A stretch of 64,000 nt of DNA from Myxococcales bacterium (lineage in GTDB: Bacteria > Myxococcota_A > Polyangia > Haliangiales > Haliangiaceae): positions 45,604 to 109,603 of the forward strand of contig JADKKI010000052.1 of assembly GCA_016720595.1 (NCBI GenBank), read 5' to 3'. Position numbers and translations under genes: made by a program. This document shows positions 15,778-24,016 of the stretch, piece after piece. Under the pieces are notes generated by a model. The model worked only from the letters and a program-made list of their open reading frames with translations, was not told the DNA's origin and ran no database searches. Each line of letters begins with the position of its first letter. Position 1 is the first letter of the stretch.

Positions 15778-17064
15778 TCACGTGGAAGGCGACAGCAGCC
15801 GCTGACCGGCACGTACGACCGAGCGTCGCAGCAGGCGCAGGTGGACGTGATCCTTGGTCACCACCAGCGCACTCACCACGCCACCGGTGACCTGGATGAT
15901 GAACGAGACGTGGGTCACGTGGAGCACGGCGAACAGCAGCGCGCACCACACGATGAAGTCGCGGCGGACGATGTTGGGCAGGAAGGCGACGATCGCGTCG
16001 AGCCACGGCGGCAGCGGCCGCGCCGGGGTCAGCGGCTTGGTGGGGATGGGGCGGAGCCGCACGGCGTCGGGCTGCTCGGTCGGGACCACCTCGAACTTGG
16101 TCGCATAGTCCTGCGAGTTGGCGGAGCCGACGCCGACGATGATGTTGTAGTAGATGCAGTAGATCGACCAGCCATACGTCGCGAGGCCGACGATGATGCC
16201 GACGGTCCAGATGTCCCAGCCTGGGTGCCCCCAGTACAGGTGGCAGTGCCAGCCGATCGCCGCCATGTACGCCAGCGTCGAGGATTCGTCGACGAGCGTG
16301 TCGAGCCACGCACCGAACCGCGACGACAGCAGCTTCAGGCGCGCGATCTCGCCATCGCAGCAATCGATGTAGCCCGACAGCGCCTGCACCGCCGCGCCGG
16401 CGATCACGAGGCGCATGTCGGCGGTGGCCGTGAGTACGCACGCGATCGCGATCATCACGCCCACCGTGGCCGACAGCATGTTGGCGGTGACGGGCGTGTG
16501 GACGAGCAGCTTGGTCAGCCGCGACGACAGCGGGCGGAAGATGAACCGCGAGATCGCGTTGTCTTGCGGCTTGATCAGGATCCGGTACAGCAGGCGCTGC
16601 GCCGCCGCCCGCTCCTCGGGGGTGCCGATCGCGTGCCGCGCGATCTCGCCATGCGGGACCTTCGTGGTCTCGGCGGCCACCGCGAACGTGGCGGCGTTCT
16701 CGCCCGCCGCGATCGCCGCGATCGCTGCACGCGCCGCCGAGCCCGCAGCGATGTACGCGCCGCCGTCCTCGCCGTCCGGACCGACAGCGATCGCCACGCC
16801 CTCGAGCGGGATCGCGGCGACCAGCGGCGCGACGAGCGGCGTGTGCACGAGCTGATCTGCGCGGATCACGAGCACCGGGTTGGTGCGACCGGCACGCCAC
16901 GCACTCACCTGATCGCGCGGACCATCGACGACGAGCACACGGGAGGCGCCGATCCTCGTGGCGACGCGGGTGGCGCGCTCGCGTGCGGTCAGCCCGGCGA
17001 TCTTGACCTTCGCCAGCGGATCATCCGCCAGGACGATGGCGTCGAGCTGGAGCGCAACAGGCAC
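15778..17064 (-). CDS. CDP-alcohol phosphatidyltransferase with degenerate N-terminal nucleotidyltransferase-like domain
   Basis: 428 residues from the GTG at 17064. The C-terminal half carries the CDP-alcohol signature D-x2-D-G-x2-A-R-x8-G-x3-D-x3-D (about residues 231-258), with several transmembrane helices around it. The N-terminal ~130 residues look like a decayed nucleotidyltransferase: LDAIVLADDPLAK, ASRVLVVDG and a VLVIRADQLVH stretch in place of the usual sugar-nucleotide motifs, without the AAG-x3-R motif. This layout matches the fused inositol-phosphate cytidylyltransferase/di-inositol-phosphate synthase type (IPCT/DIPPS). The active nucleotidyltransferase is probably the divergent gene at 17268. 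Product would be a CDP-alcohol derived lipid or phosphodiester; which one is not known. Confidence 0.82.
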   Translation of the reverse strand: MPVALQLDAIVLADDPLAKVKIAGLTARERATRVATRIGASRVLVVDGPRDQVSAWRAGRTNPVLVIRADQLVHTPLVAPLVAAIPLEGVAIAVGPDGEDGGAYIAAGSAARAAIAAIAAGENAATFAVAAETTKVPHGEIARHAIGTPEERAAAQRLLYRILIKPQDNAISRFIFRPLSSRLTKLLVHTPVTANMLSATVGVMIAIACVLTATADMRLVIAGAAVQALSGYIDCCDGEIARLKLLSSRFGAWLDTLVDESSTLAYMAAIGWHCHLYWGHPGWDIWTVGIIVGLATYGWSIYCIYYNIIVGVGSANSQDYATKFEVVPTEQPDAVRLRPIPTKPLTPARPLPPWLDAIVAFLPNIVRRDFIVWCALLFAVLHVTHVSFIIQVTGGVVSALVVTKDHVHLRLLRRSVVRAGQRLLSPST

Positions 17065-17233
17065 GCCTTACGTCTACATGGACACGCGAGATCACGCCAA
17101 GAGTTGACGTGAACTTGCCGGAAGGTTGTCGCCGCGAAACGCCGTGGTGACAGGAATTGGTCGATCGAGCCCAGTGGAAGGGGCGATCTGTTCAAGATTC
17201 ACCACGTCAGACCGCCCAAGTAGCGAACATCCT

Positions 17234-17258
17234 GCGTGTATGAGGTTTGCATATACGC
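17234..17258 (+). promoter_or_regulatory. Inverted repeat GCGTGTATG-N7-CATATACGC
   Basis: Nine-base arms with one mismatch and a 7-bp spacer, ending 9 nt before the ATG at 17268, in the 203-bp divergent region. TATACG falls in the right half. It could be an operator for the nucleotidyltransferase gene. Confidence 0.4.
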
Positions 17259-17267
17259 GCGGCTAGC

Positions 17268-18035
17268 ATGAAGGCCGTCATTCTCGCCGCCGGGTGTGCC
17301 ACTCGGCTCCGCCCCTACTCCGACGATACGCCGAAGACGCTGTTGCCGGTGGGCGGAGTCCCGATCCTGCGGCGGACCATCACGAGCCTCCTGCGCGTAG
17401 GGTTCGATCAGTTCGTGATCGGCACCGGCTACCTCGAGCACATGGTGCGCGATGCCGTGGCCAGCTGGTTCCCCGGCCTCGATGTCACGTTCGTCACCAA
17501 CCCGGACTTCCGCAGCACGAACAACGCGTACTCGCTCCTGCTCGCCCGCGAGCACGTCGAGGACGATGGCTTCATCCTGCTCGACGGCGACGTGGTGTTC
17601 GACCTCGGCGTGATCGAGGAGCTCGTCGAGCGCGGCCCGGATTGCCTCGCCGTGCGCTCCGTCGGAGAGATCGGCCTCGAGGAGGTCAAGATCACCGCGG
17701 ACAACGAAGACCGCGTGCTCGCGATCGGCAAGCACGTCCCCGTGCGGTCGGCGATGGGCGAATCGATCGGCATCGAGCTGTTCAGCGCGAGCTCCTCGCG
17801 CAAGCTGTTCGCCGCCCTCGACGCGCGCGTGCGCGGCCAGAACCTGGTCAACGAGTACTACGAGGCCGCGTTCCAGCAGATCGTCGACGAGGGCGTCACG
17901 CTCTATGGCGTGGACATCGGCTCGATGTACGCCACCGAGATCGACACCCTCGAGGACCTGATGGCCGCCGAGGCCCGCCTGTCCCAGCGCCCGGCCTTCG
18001 ATGTCGGCGTCCAGGGCGTTCGGCTCGCCGTCTGA
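17268..18035 (+). CDS. Sugar/inositol-phosphate nucleotidyltransferase (NTP transferase)
   Basis: 255 residues from the ATG at 17268. The N-terminus MKAVILAAGCATRLRPYS with DTPKTLLPVGG is the nucleotide-binding AAG-x3-R-L-x-P signature and the K-x-L-L-P lysine, and LLDGDVVFD (near residue 107) supplies the metal-binding aspartates. It resembles CTP- or UTP-dependent enzymes such as inositol-1-phosphate or choline-phosphate cytidylyltransferases. Being divergent from a CDP-alcohol transferase, it most likely makes the CDP-alcohol substrate. Nucleotide and alcohol are not determined by sequence. It appears intact. Confidence 0.85.
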   Translation: MKAVILAAGCATRLRPYSDDTPKTLLPVGGVPILRRTITSLLRVGFDQFVIGTGYLEHMVRDAVASWFPGLDVTFVTNPDFRSTNNAYSLLLAREHVEDDGFILLDGDVVFDLGVIEELVERGPDCLAVRSVGEIGLEEVKITADNEDRVLAIGKHVPVRSAMGESIGIELFSASSSRKLFAALDARVRGQNLVNEYYEAAFQQIVDEGVTLYGVDIGSMYATEIDTLEDLMAAEARLSQRPAFDVGVQGVRLAV

Positions 18036-18160
18036 TGAAGCTTCGCCAGTAGATCCGGCCATCTGGCAGCTGCTGGCAGCGCCTGATGCCTGCGGTGAGG
18101 TCTGACGTCCTGTGACGAATCTCGTTGCCCGGACATCGCTGCCGTTGCGACTATCCGGGC

Positions 18161-18856
18161 ATGTCGTACGGAAGAGGGCTCCTCGCCGCCGCCACCATGC
18201 TCAGTGCATGTGCCGAGGCAGGAGTTGCGCTCGAGCGCACGGATGCCTCGGTGGCCGGTGGCGATGCGAAGCACGACGGCTCGCCCGGCACCGATAGCTC
18301 GACCAGCGCGGACGCATCGTGCAACCCGGTGATGACCGAGCTGCTGATGAACGAGGCGTTCGATGGCGTGCCGGTCGCCACCGCGTGGACGCAGACCAAG
18401 ATCGATCCCGCTTACCCACTCGTGACGACGGCAGGTCCCGCCCCCGTCACGCCGATGACCGCGCCGAACCTGGTGTGGCTCGGCGGCTTCGAGAAGCCCG
18501 CCGCCTCGAACAAGGATTCGCTCACGCAGACGATCCTGATCCCCGCCGGGACCACCGCGCTCACGCTGACCGGCAACTACTGGGTGCAGACGAGCGAGAT
18601 CCTCCCCGGCGTCTACGATCACGGCTACGCGGACCTCGCGCAGAGCAACGGCACGGTGATCGAGAACGTGGTGTCGCTCGACGATGATCACACCACCACG
18701 ACCTGGACGGCGTTCTCCAAGACGTTCGCCGCGCCGCACGCCGGCGAGACGATCATGATCAAGCTGTCGTCGGCGGGCGACGCCACGGACGTCTCGAACT
18801 TCTTCTTCGATTCGCTGTCGCTCAAGGCGACGCACCCCGCTTCGGGCTGCCCGTAG
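18161..18856 (+). CDS. Secreted lipoprotein, unknown
   Basis: 231 residues from the ATG at 18161 (a longer frame from 18125 is less likely). Signal sequence with lipobox L-S-A-C. After an Asp/Ser-rich linker (SPGTDSSTSADAS) lies a globular beta-rich domain of about 160 residues: NEAFDGVPVATAWTQ, LTLTGNYWVQT and FFFDSLSLKA, suggesting a jelly-roll/carbohydrate-binding-like fold. This is inferred from strand pattern only. Tandem with another secreted lipoprotein 27 bp downstream. Confidence 0.6.
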   Translation: MSYGRGLLAAATMLSACAEAGVALERTDASVAGGDAKHDGSPGTDSSTSADASCNPVMTELLMNEAFDGVPVATAWTQTKIDPAYPLVTTAGPAPVTPMTAPNLVWLGGFEKPAASNKDSLTQTILIPAGTTALTLTGNYWVQTSEILPGVYDHGYADLAQSNGTVIENVVSLDDDHTTTTWTAFSKTFAAPHAGETIMIKLSSAGDATDVSNFFFDSLSLKATHPASGCP

Positions 18857-18870
18857 CCACGGATCGCGCC

Positions 18871-18876
18871 TATCAT
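18871..18876 (+). promoter_or_regulatory. -10-like hexamer TATCAT
   Basis: TATCAT ends 7 nt before the ATG at 18884. It overlaps an upstream in-frame ATG at 18875, which is why I use 18884 as the start of the next gene. Confidence 0.42.
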
Positions 18877-18883
18877 GCCGCCC

Positions 18884-19636
18884 ATGCGCAAGGGCCGGCT
18901 GTTCGCGACGACGCTCGTGTGCGCCGCCGCGTGCGCAGCCGCAGGCACGAACGGCGGTGCGGGGAGTGGTGACGATCAGCCCGTGATCGATGCGGCCACC
19001 GCGATCGATGCCCGGCCGCCCGGGGATGCCGCGGTGGGAGGAGACGCCCCGTCCGCCGACGCGGCGCCGGTTGCGGTCACCCTGAGCCAGACCACGGGCG
19101 CCACGATCGGCTCGAACAACTCGGTGGCGTGCGGTAATCCCGATGGCACCACCGCAGAGAACAGCTGGTATCGCGTGTGGAAGCTCGCCGACGAGGGCGT
19201 CGTCGGTGGCTTCCACGTCACCGCCGTCACGTTCGGCGTCCAGGAGGCGATCGGGTCGCCCATCGTGCAGGTCAAGATCGGCACGTACGCGGGCACCCTC
19301 ACCCCGCCGCCGGCGCTGCTCGACACTGGCCTCGTCACGCCGATCACGGCCACCACGTTCAACGTCCCCACCACGCTCAACACGGCGACCACCACCGTCA
19401 CGGTGCCGATCTCGGCGAACGTGCCCGCGTTGAGCCAGCTGATCGTCGAGGTGTTCTCCCCGAACTTCAGCGGCACCTCGAAGTACTTCTACCTGGGCGG
19501 CAACAGCCTCGGGGAGACCCGCCCCGGCTACCTGCGCGCGCCCGGCGGTGCGTGTGCCACGCCGCAGCCCAAGACGACCACGGCGCTCGGGTTCCCGATG
19601 TCGAACCTCGTGATCACCGTCAGCGGGACGAAGTGA
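18884..19636 (+). CDS. Secreted lipoprotein with Asp/Ala-rich linker
   Basis: About 250 residues. Signal peptide ends in A-A-A-C. A low-complexity linker (repeated D-A-x motifs, residues about 35-65) precedes a beta-rich domain of about 185 residues ending VITVSGTK. Linkers of this kind are typical of lipoproteins in the Kofleriaceae-like lineage. No catalytic motif. The start at 18884 is chosen over 18875 because of the TATCAT hexamer. The 3' end overlaps the convergent DUF1415 gene by 17 bp. Confidence 0.6.
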   Translation: MRKGRLFATTLVCAAACAAAGTNGGAGSGDDQPVIDAATAIDARPPGDAAVGGDAPSADAAPVAVTLSQTTGATIGSNNSVACGNPDGTTAENSWYRVWKLADEGVVGGFHVTAVTFGVQEAIGSPIVQVKIGTYAGTLTPPPALLDTGLVTPITATTFNVPTTLNTATTTVTVPISANVPALSQLIVEVFSPNFSGTSKYFYLGGNSLGETRPGYLRAPGGACATPQPKTTTALGFPMSNLVITVSGTK

Positions 19637-20252
19637 TCTCGACCTTCGCGTAGCTGCGCGCGCGATCCTCGGCGATGTCGGCGAGCGTCTTCGCGAGCTC
19701 GTCCTGCACCTCGAGCACGGTGGTGTGGTTCGCTGCGGCGATCCGGTCCGCGAGATCCGGGCGCGACGGCGGCACGAGCCCGCCCAGCATCTGTGCCTGC
19801 GTCGCGATCCCGGAGCCGGTCCGCGGCCCACGCACCTGATCGAGGATCGAGAGCGGCACGAGCTGGATCAACGGATCGGGCGACCTGCGCAGGTACGGGA
19901 CCAGCCGCGCGGGCGTGGCGAGATCGAGCGGCGACTCGGGGTGAAAGTCCGCGATGCCCGCACTCGGGATGCGCGCCACCATGAGCTCGCGGACCTTCCT
20001 GAGCGCAGCGGGTCCGCCCGCGAGCTCGGGTGCGATCACCATCACCACCCGCACGCCCGGGCGCGCGAGCTGCGCCTGGGCAGCCGCGACCCAGGCCTCG
20101 CCGGACGGTGTTCCCCACACGACATCGACGCCGACCTGGCCCTGCTCGCGCGCGCCACGGGCCCAGGGGCACAGGTCGTACCTCTCCACCACCTCCACCA
20201 GGTACCGCTCGAAGACGCGGATCACCTCGGCGCGTCGAGCACTTGGAGACAC
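19620..20252 (-). CDS. DUF1415 family protein
   Basis: 210 residues from the GTG at 20252. The N-terminal FERYLVEVVERYDLCPWA pattern is the DUF1415 hallmark (a Leu-Cys-Pro-W/F-A motif after a helix). HPESPLDLATPARLVPYLRRSPDPLIQLVP is also typical. Cytosolic, no signal peptide. Function of DUF1415 is not known; it is sometimes linked to oxygen or redox genes, but nothing here supports that. The 3' ends of this gene and the lipoprotein at 18884 overlap by 17 bp. Confidence 0.8.
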   Translation of the reverse strand: MSPSARRAEVIRVFERYLVEVVERYDLCPWARGAREQGQVGVDVVWGTPSGEAWVAAAQAQLARPGVRVVMVIAPELAGGPAALRKVRELMVARIPSAGIADFHPESPLDLATPARLVPYLRRSPDPLIQLVPLSILDQVRGPRTGSGIATQAQMLGGLVPPSRPDLADRIAAANHTTVLEVQDELAKTLADIAEDRARSYAKVEITSSR

Positions 20253-20290
20253 CGCAACTATCCTACGCGCGCCGTGTCATCTTGAGTGAC

Positions 20291-21433
20291 GTGAGAGCCT
20301 GGATCGCCGCACTGATCGTCACGCTGGCCCATGCGCCCGTACAGGCCGGTCCGCTGGGCGAGGCCCTCGCGAAGGCCGACCTCACGGGTCTGCGAGCCCA
20401 GCTCTCCGATCCGGCGGCGCGCTGCACGCTCGGCGCGGTCTATGCGAAGAAGCAGGATCTCTCCCGCGCCGCGCTCTACCTGGCGGATTGCGGCGAGCTC
20501 ACGTTGCCCGAGGATGTCTCGGCCGAGGTCGCCCGCGCCGCGCGCGACGTCCAGAAGAAGCTCGGGCAGAGCGAGCTGTCCCTGCTCCAGGTGGTCACGC
20601 GCCCCGCCGGGCTCGTCGCGGAGCTCGATGCCCTCCCCGGCGAGCAGCTCACGACGCCCACCAGTGTGTGGGTCAAGGCCGGCACGTACACGGTGCGCGC
20701 GACCCTCGCCGGCAAGGTGTTCACCAACACGGTCACCATCGCGGCGTACACCCGCGGCGCGGTCTATCTCGATCTCGAGGTCGCAGCGGCACCTGCCAAG
20801 CCGCCCCGCGATGGCAAGGTCGACTTCCGCGACGACAACGCCCTCGAGAAGACGGATGGCCCGCCACCGGACGTCAAGCGCCGCTCGATGATGAGCGACA
20901 AGCAGCTCGGGATCGCCGGCCCGCGCACGGGCCCCGAGCTCGCCGATCCACTCGCCGGCCCCGCGCCGGCCGCCCCACTGCCGATCTGGCTCGGCGTGCG
21001 TCTCGGCGGCGGCATCTTCGACGACGGAGCCGTCGCAGCCCGGATGCGGCCCTCCGTGGGAGCCGCCGCTCGCTATGCGCTCGGTGGTCCGGCCTTCCTC
21101 GCCGCGCGGATCGACTGGACACGTCGCGGTGGCGAAGGCGATGCGGCCGTCGATGTCCTCGGCGCATCCGCGGGTGCGGGCTACTCGGTGATCGATGCCG
21201 ATGCGATCGGTGTGGCGCTGATCGGGCAGCTGCGCGGGGACCTCCGGTTCGCCGACACGCGCAATGCGATGGCGGTCAACCGCGCCGGCGCCTCGGCGGC
21301 GGCATCCCTCGAGGTCGCGTTCCCCACCACGCCGCTCACGGCCGGGGTGCGGTTCGAGCAGGGCCTCACCGAGCTGGTCCCCGGCTACCGCGACCGCGCG
21401 GTCCTCGTCGAGCTCGGCGTCGACTGGCGATAA
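20291..21433 (+). CDS. Secreted protein with PEGA-like and beta-barrel-like regions
   Basis: 380 residues from the GTG at 20291 (TTG at 20282 also possible; TATCCT at 20259-20264 lies upstream). A signal peptide ends A-P-V-Q-A-G. Residues about 30-95 are helical and TPR-like with two Cys; 100-160 resemble a PEGA-like beta domain (LVAELDALPGEQLTTP, GTYTVRATLAGK); a charged linker (KVDFRDDNALEK) is followed by a barrel-like section of about 160 residues (LGVRLGGGIFDD, AARYALGGPAFLAARID, VLVELGVDWR). Likely outer-membrane associated. No family certain. Confidence 0.65.
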   Translation: MRAWIAALIVTLAHAPVQAGPLGEALAKADLTGLRAQLSDPAARCTLGAVYAKKQDLSRAALYLADCGELTLPEDVSAEVARAARDVQKKLGQSELSLLQVVTRPAGLVAELDALPGEQLTTPTSVWVKAGTYTVRATLAGKVFTNTVTIAAYTRGAVYLDLEVAAAPAKPPRDGKVDFRDDNALEKTDGPPPDVKRRSMMSDKQLGIAGPRTGPELADPLAGPAPAAPLPIWLGVRLGGGIFDDGAVAARMRPSVGAAARYALGGPAFLAARIDWTRRGGEGDAAVDVLGASAGAGYSVIDADAIGVALIGQLRGDLRFADTRNAMAVNRAGASAAASLEVAFPTTPLTAGVRFEQGLTELVPGYRDRAVLVELGVDWR

Positions 21434-21466
21434 GCCTGTCGTGGCTCGGCAACAGGGCCCAGGCGC

Positions 21467-22015
21467 TCACGCCGCACGTCGGCTGACGGCCGGGAAGTCG
21501 ATCTCGGTGCCGAACGCGCTGTTGACGTAGTTGGTGAGCGTGTTGAGCGCCACGTGGACCACGATCTCCACGAGCTGCGCGTCGTCGTAGCCGGCGGCCT
21601 TCACGCGAGCAACGTCGGCCTCGGAGACATGGCCACGCTCGCGGACCAGCTGCGTGGCGAACCAGACCGCGACCGAGGCCTTGGCGTCTCCGGAGACGCC
21701 GTCGCGGTTGGCCGCGATCTCGGTGGCGTCGAGCTTGGCGAGGTTCGTGGCGAGGTAGGTATGCGCCGCGAGGCAGTACCCGCAGCCGTTGACCTCGGCG
21801 ACCGCGAGCGCGATCCGCTCACGCGTCCGGGCATCGAGTGTTCCCTTGCCCAGGGCACCGCTGAGGCTCAGGTAGCCCTCGAGTGCGGCCGGGCTGTTGC
21901 CAACGATGCGGAACAGGTTCGGGACGCTGCCGAGCTGCTTGTGAACGGCGGCGAGGAGGGGCTGGGCGAGCGCGGGCGAGGCTTCGATGGTCGAGGGGGT
22001 GGGGATGCGGGACAT
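21467..22015 (-). CDS. AhpD/carboxymuconolactone decarboxylase-family protein
   Basis: 182 residues. The ATG at 22015 has AAGGAAG five bases upstream (22021-22027 on the complement), while the ATG at 22048 has none. Residues about 30-120 hold the AhpD-like domain: NGCGYCLAAH is the C-x2-C-x3-H redox centre; helices (LGSVPNLFRIVGN, LALALNTLTNYVNSAF) fit. Such proteins act as alkyl-hydroperoxide reductases or decarboxylases; peroxidase is the likelier inference from the Cys pair. Divergent from a LysR regulator with a 21-bp palindrome between. Confidence 0.88.
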   Translation of the reverse strand: MSRIPTPSTIEASPALAQPLLAAVHKQLGSVPNLFRIVGNSPAALEGYLSLSGALGKGTLDARTRERIALAVAEVNGCGYCLAAHTYLATNLAKLDATEIAANRDGVSGDAKASVAVWFATQLVRERGHVSEADVARVKAAGYDDAQLVEIVVHVALNTLTNYVNSAFGTEIDFPAVSRRAA

Positions 22016-22110
22016 GACAGCTTCCTTGGTGATCCGAGGTCGAGACATTCGACCGTCGTGAGGCCAAGGTGCGCCTGCAGACGCTCCGGCACAATACGGC
22101 CAACTTTCAC

Positions 22111-22131
22111 TTCACTCTTGCGGAGAGTGAA
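22111..22131 (+). promoter_or_regulatory. LysR-type operator: TTCACTCT-N5-AGAGTGAA
   Basis: Perfect 8-bp arms with spacer TGCGG, centred 32 bp before the LysR ATG and about 105 bp from the AhpD-like start. The left arm follows another TTTCACT, making TTTCACT-TCACTCT. It fits the T-N11-A pattern expected of LysR-family sites. Confidence 0.7.
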
Positions 22132-22152
22132 ACAATCAGGCGACACAGGGGC

Positions 22153-23052
22153 ATGGACCGTCTCGATGCGATGACCGTGTTCGTCTCGGTCGCCGACCTC
22201 CGCGGCTTTGCGCCGGCGGCGCGGCGACACAAGCTCTCGCCGTCGGCGGTGACCCGCCTGATCGCGGGCCTCGAAGACCGGCTCGGCACGCGCCTCCTCC
22301 AGCGCACGACGCGTTCGGTCTCGTTGACCGACTCGGGGACCCGCTATCTCGAGAGAGCGCGGCGGATCCTCGCCGATCTCGCGGAGGCCGAAGCGGCCGC
22401 GCAATCGGAGCGGACGACTCCGATCGGTCGCTTCGTGGTCGCGGCGCCGTCGGTGTTCGGTCGGCTGCACGTCGCACCGCTGATGTGCGCCTACCTTCGA
22501 AAGTATCCGGAGGTGGTCGGTGAGCTCACCATCGGCGACCGGATGGCGAACCTGGTGGACGAGGGGATCGATGCCGCGGTCCGGATCGGCGTCCTCGAGG
22601 ACTCGGGGGCGGTCGCGCGCCAGGTCGGCGCGACCCGGCGCGTGGTCGTGGCATCGCCCAGATACCTCGCGAAGCGGAAGCGCCCGCGCACCCCCGACGA
22701 GCTTGCAGCACATGACCTGATCCAGTTCACCTCGATCAGCCCCACGTCCGAGTGGAAGTTCACCAGCCCCAAGGGGGATCGCCGGATCTCGTTCCAGCCG
22801 CGCTACGTGACCAACAGTGCGGATGCGGCGCTCGGTCACGCCGAGCTGGGAGGCGGCCTGACGATGGCCCTCGGCTACCAGGTCGCAGATGCGGTTCGAG
22901 CCGGTCGGCTGGTGATCGTGCTCGCGGATCACGAGCCGCCCCCGCTGCCGATCCAGGTGGTCTACCCGACGACGCGGCTGCTCTCGGCAAAGGTCCGGGC
23001 GTTCATCGAGATGATCGCGACCACATGTACCTGGCGCTTCGTCGACCTCTGA
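22153..23052 (+). CDS. LysR-family transcriptional regulator
   Basis: 299 residues from the ATG at 22153. The N-terminal winged helix-turn-helix (residues about 2-60: MTVFVSVADLRGFAPAARRHKLSPSAVTRLIAGLEDRLGTRLL and RTTRSVSLTDSG) is typical, followed by a periplasmic-binding-like effector domain (residues about 90-295; VVAAPSVFGRLHVAPL, DGIDAAVRIGVL). Length is normal. Divergent transcription from the AhpD-like gene and the palindromic site suggest that it controls that gene and itself. Effector unknown; a substrate-linked or peroxide signal is a guess. Confidence 0.9.
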   Translation: MDRLDAMTVFVSVADLRGFAPAARRHKLSPSAVTRLIAGLEDRLGTRLLQRTTRSVSLTDSGTRYLERARRILADLAEAEAAAQSERTTPIGRFVVAAPSVFGRLHVAPLMCAYLRKYPEVVGELTIGDRMANLVDEGIDAAVRIGVLEDSGAVARQVGATRRVVVASPRYLAKRKRPRTPDELAAHDLIQFTSISPTSEWKFTSPKGDRRISFQPRYVTNSADAALGHAELGGGLTMALGYQVADAVRAGRLVIVLADHEPPPLPIQVVYPTTRLLSAKVRAFIEMIATTCTWRFVDL

Positions 23053-23067
23053 CCGGACTGATCCGAG

Positions 23068-23949
23068 CTACGTGGCGAGCACCTGGTCGTCCACCGGCAC
23101 CCGGCTCCAGTCGAGGCCGAGCTCGTCGATCCGGATCGGCCGCGGCGCATCGATCAGGTGGGCCACGTGCGCGAGCCTTCCGAGGATCTCCGCCGGCGAC
23201 ATGCGCGCGCGCAACCCGGAGTACGGCAGCGAGCCGTGCAGCTTCGAGAGCTTCCCGGTGCGATCGGTCTCGAGCAGCAAGAAGTGGTGGCGGTAGCGCG
23301 GCGTCGGCAGCCCGAGTGCGCGCTGGATCAGCACCTGCGTCGCCGTCGACGCGGCGATGTCCTTGCCACGGATCACGTCGGTGACCTGTGCCCGCGCATC
23401 ATCGACGACCACCGCGAGGTGATACGCGATCACGCCGTCGCGGCGCCGCACGATCGGATCGCCGAGATCATGCGCGGGCGTCTGCGAGAGATCGAGCCCG
23501 CCGTCGTCGACGAGCTCCACGCGATCGTCATCGAGCCGCAGCCGTACCGGCTCGGCCTGGCCCCGCCAGCCACCGACCAGCGGGCGACCGCGACACGTGT
23601 TCTCGTACGCCCACCCGCCATCGGGTGCGCGACGCCCACCGGTGCGATCGGCGCGGCTGCATGCGCATGGATACAGCCGTCCCGCGGCCTCGAGCCGATC
23701 GAGCGCGGCCTCGTGATCCGAGCGCAGTGCGGACTGGAGCACGGTGGCATCCCAGGTCAGGCCGAGCTCTGCGCACGCCTCCACGAGCTGCGTGGCCCAG
23801 CCCGCCTTGACGCGGGTGACGTCGAGGTCCTCGAGCCGGAGGATCGCGCGACCGCCCCGGCGCCGCGCCTCGAGCCACACCAGGAGCGCCGACAGCAGCG
23901 TCCCCGGGTGGGCCTCTCCCGTGGTCGACGGGGCGAACCGCGTGATCAC
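23068..23949 (-). CDS. gluQ: Glutamyl-Q tRNA(Asp) synthetase
   Basis: 293 residues from the GTG at 23949. The HIGH-type motif is in [15 protein letters not shown], the zinc-binding region has CACSRAD and a later Cys, and the KMSK-type motif is KLSK (in GKLSKLHG). It lacks the anticodon-binding domain of GluRS, which, with about 290 residues, matches GluQ (YadB), the enzyme that attaches Glu to queuosine of tRNA(Asp). Diagnostic CRG and [13 protein letters not shown] segments support this. It diverges from the DUF2254 gene with 67 bp between starts, each with its own hexamer. Confidence 0.92.
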   Translation of the reverse strand: MITRFAPSTTGEAHPGTLLSALLVWLEARRRGGRAILRLEDLDVTRVKAGWATQLVEACAELGLTWDATVLQSALRSDHEAALDRLEAAGRLYPCACSRADRTGGRRAPDGGWAYENTCRGRPLVGGWRGQAEPVRLRLDDDRVELVDDGGLDLSQTPAHDLGDPIVRRRDGVIAYHLAVVVDDARAQVTDVIRGKDIAASTATQVLIQRALGLPTPRYRHHFLLLETDRTGKLSKLHGSLPYSGLRARMSPAEILGRLAHVAHLIDAPRPIRIDELGLDWSRVPVDDQVLAT

Positions 23950-23955
23950 GTCCCG

Positions 23956-23961
23956 AGAGTA
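23956..23961 (-). promoter_or_regulatory. -10-like hexamer TACTCT
   Basis: Minus-strand TACTCT ends 6 nt before the GTG start of gluQ at 23949. It shares the divergent region with TACGAT at 24005-24010. Confidence 0.42.
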
Positions 23962-24004
23962 CGCCGCGCGGCGCTGCGCGCGAAAGTCCTCGCGGAAAGC
24001 GGTC

Positions 24005-24010
24005 TACGAT
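24005..24010 (+). promoter_or_regulatory. -10-like hexamer TACGAT
   Basis: TACGAT ends 6 nt before the GTG at 24017. No ribosome binding site. Confidence 0.42.
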
Positions 24011-24016
24011 GCGGCC

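Noticed and set aside
15640..17112. 490-residue plus-strand ORF over the CDP-alcohol transferase
   Set aside because: Low-complexity Arg/His/Asp composition; the minus strand carries the full CDP-alcohol signature.
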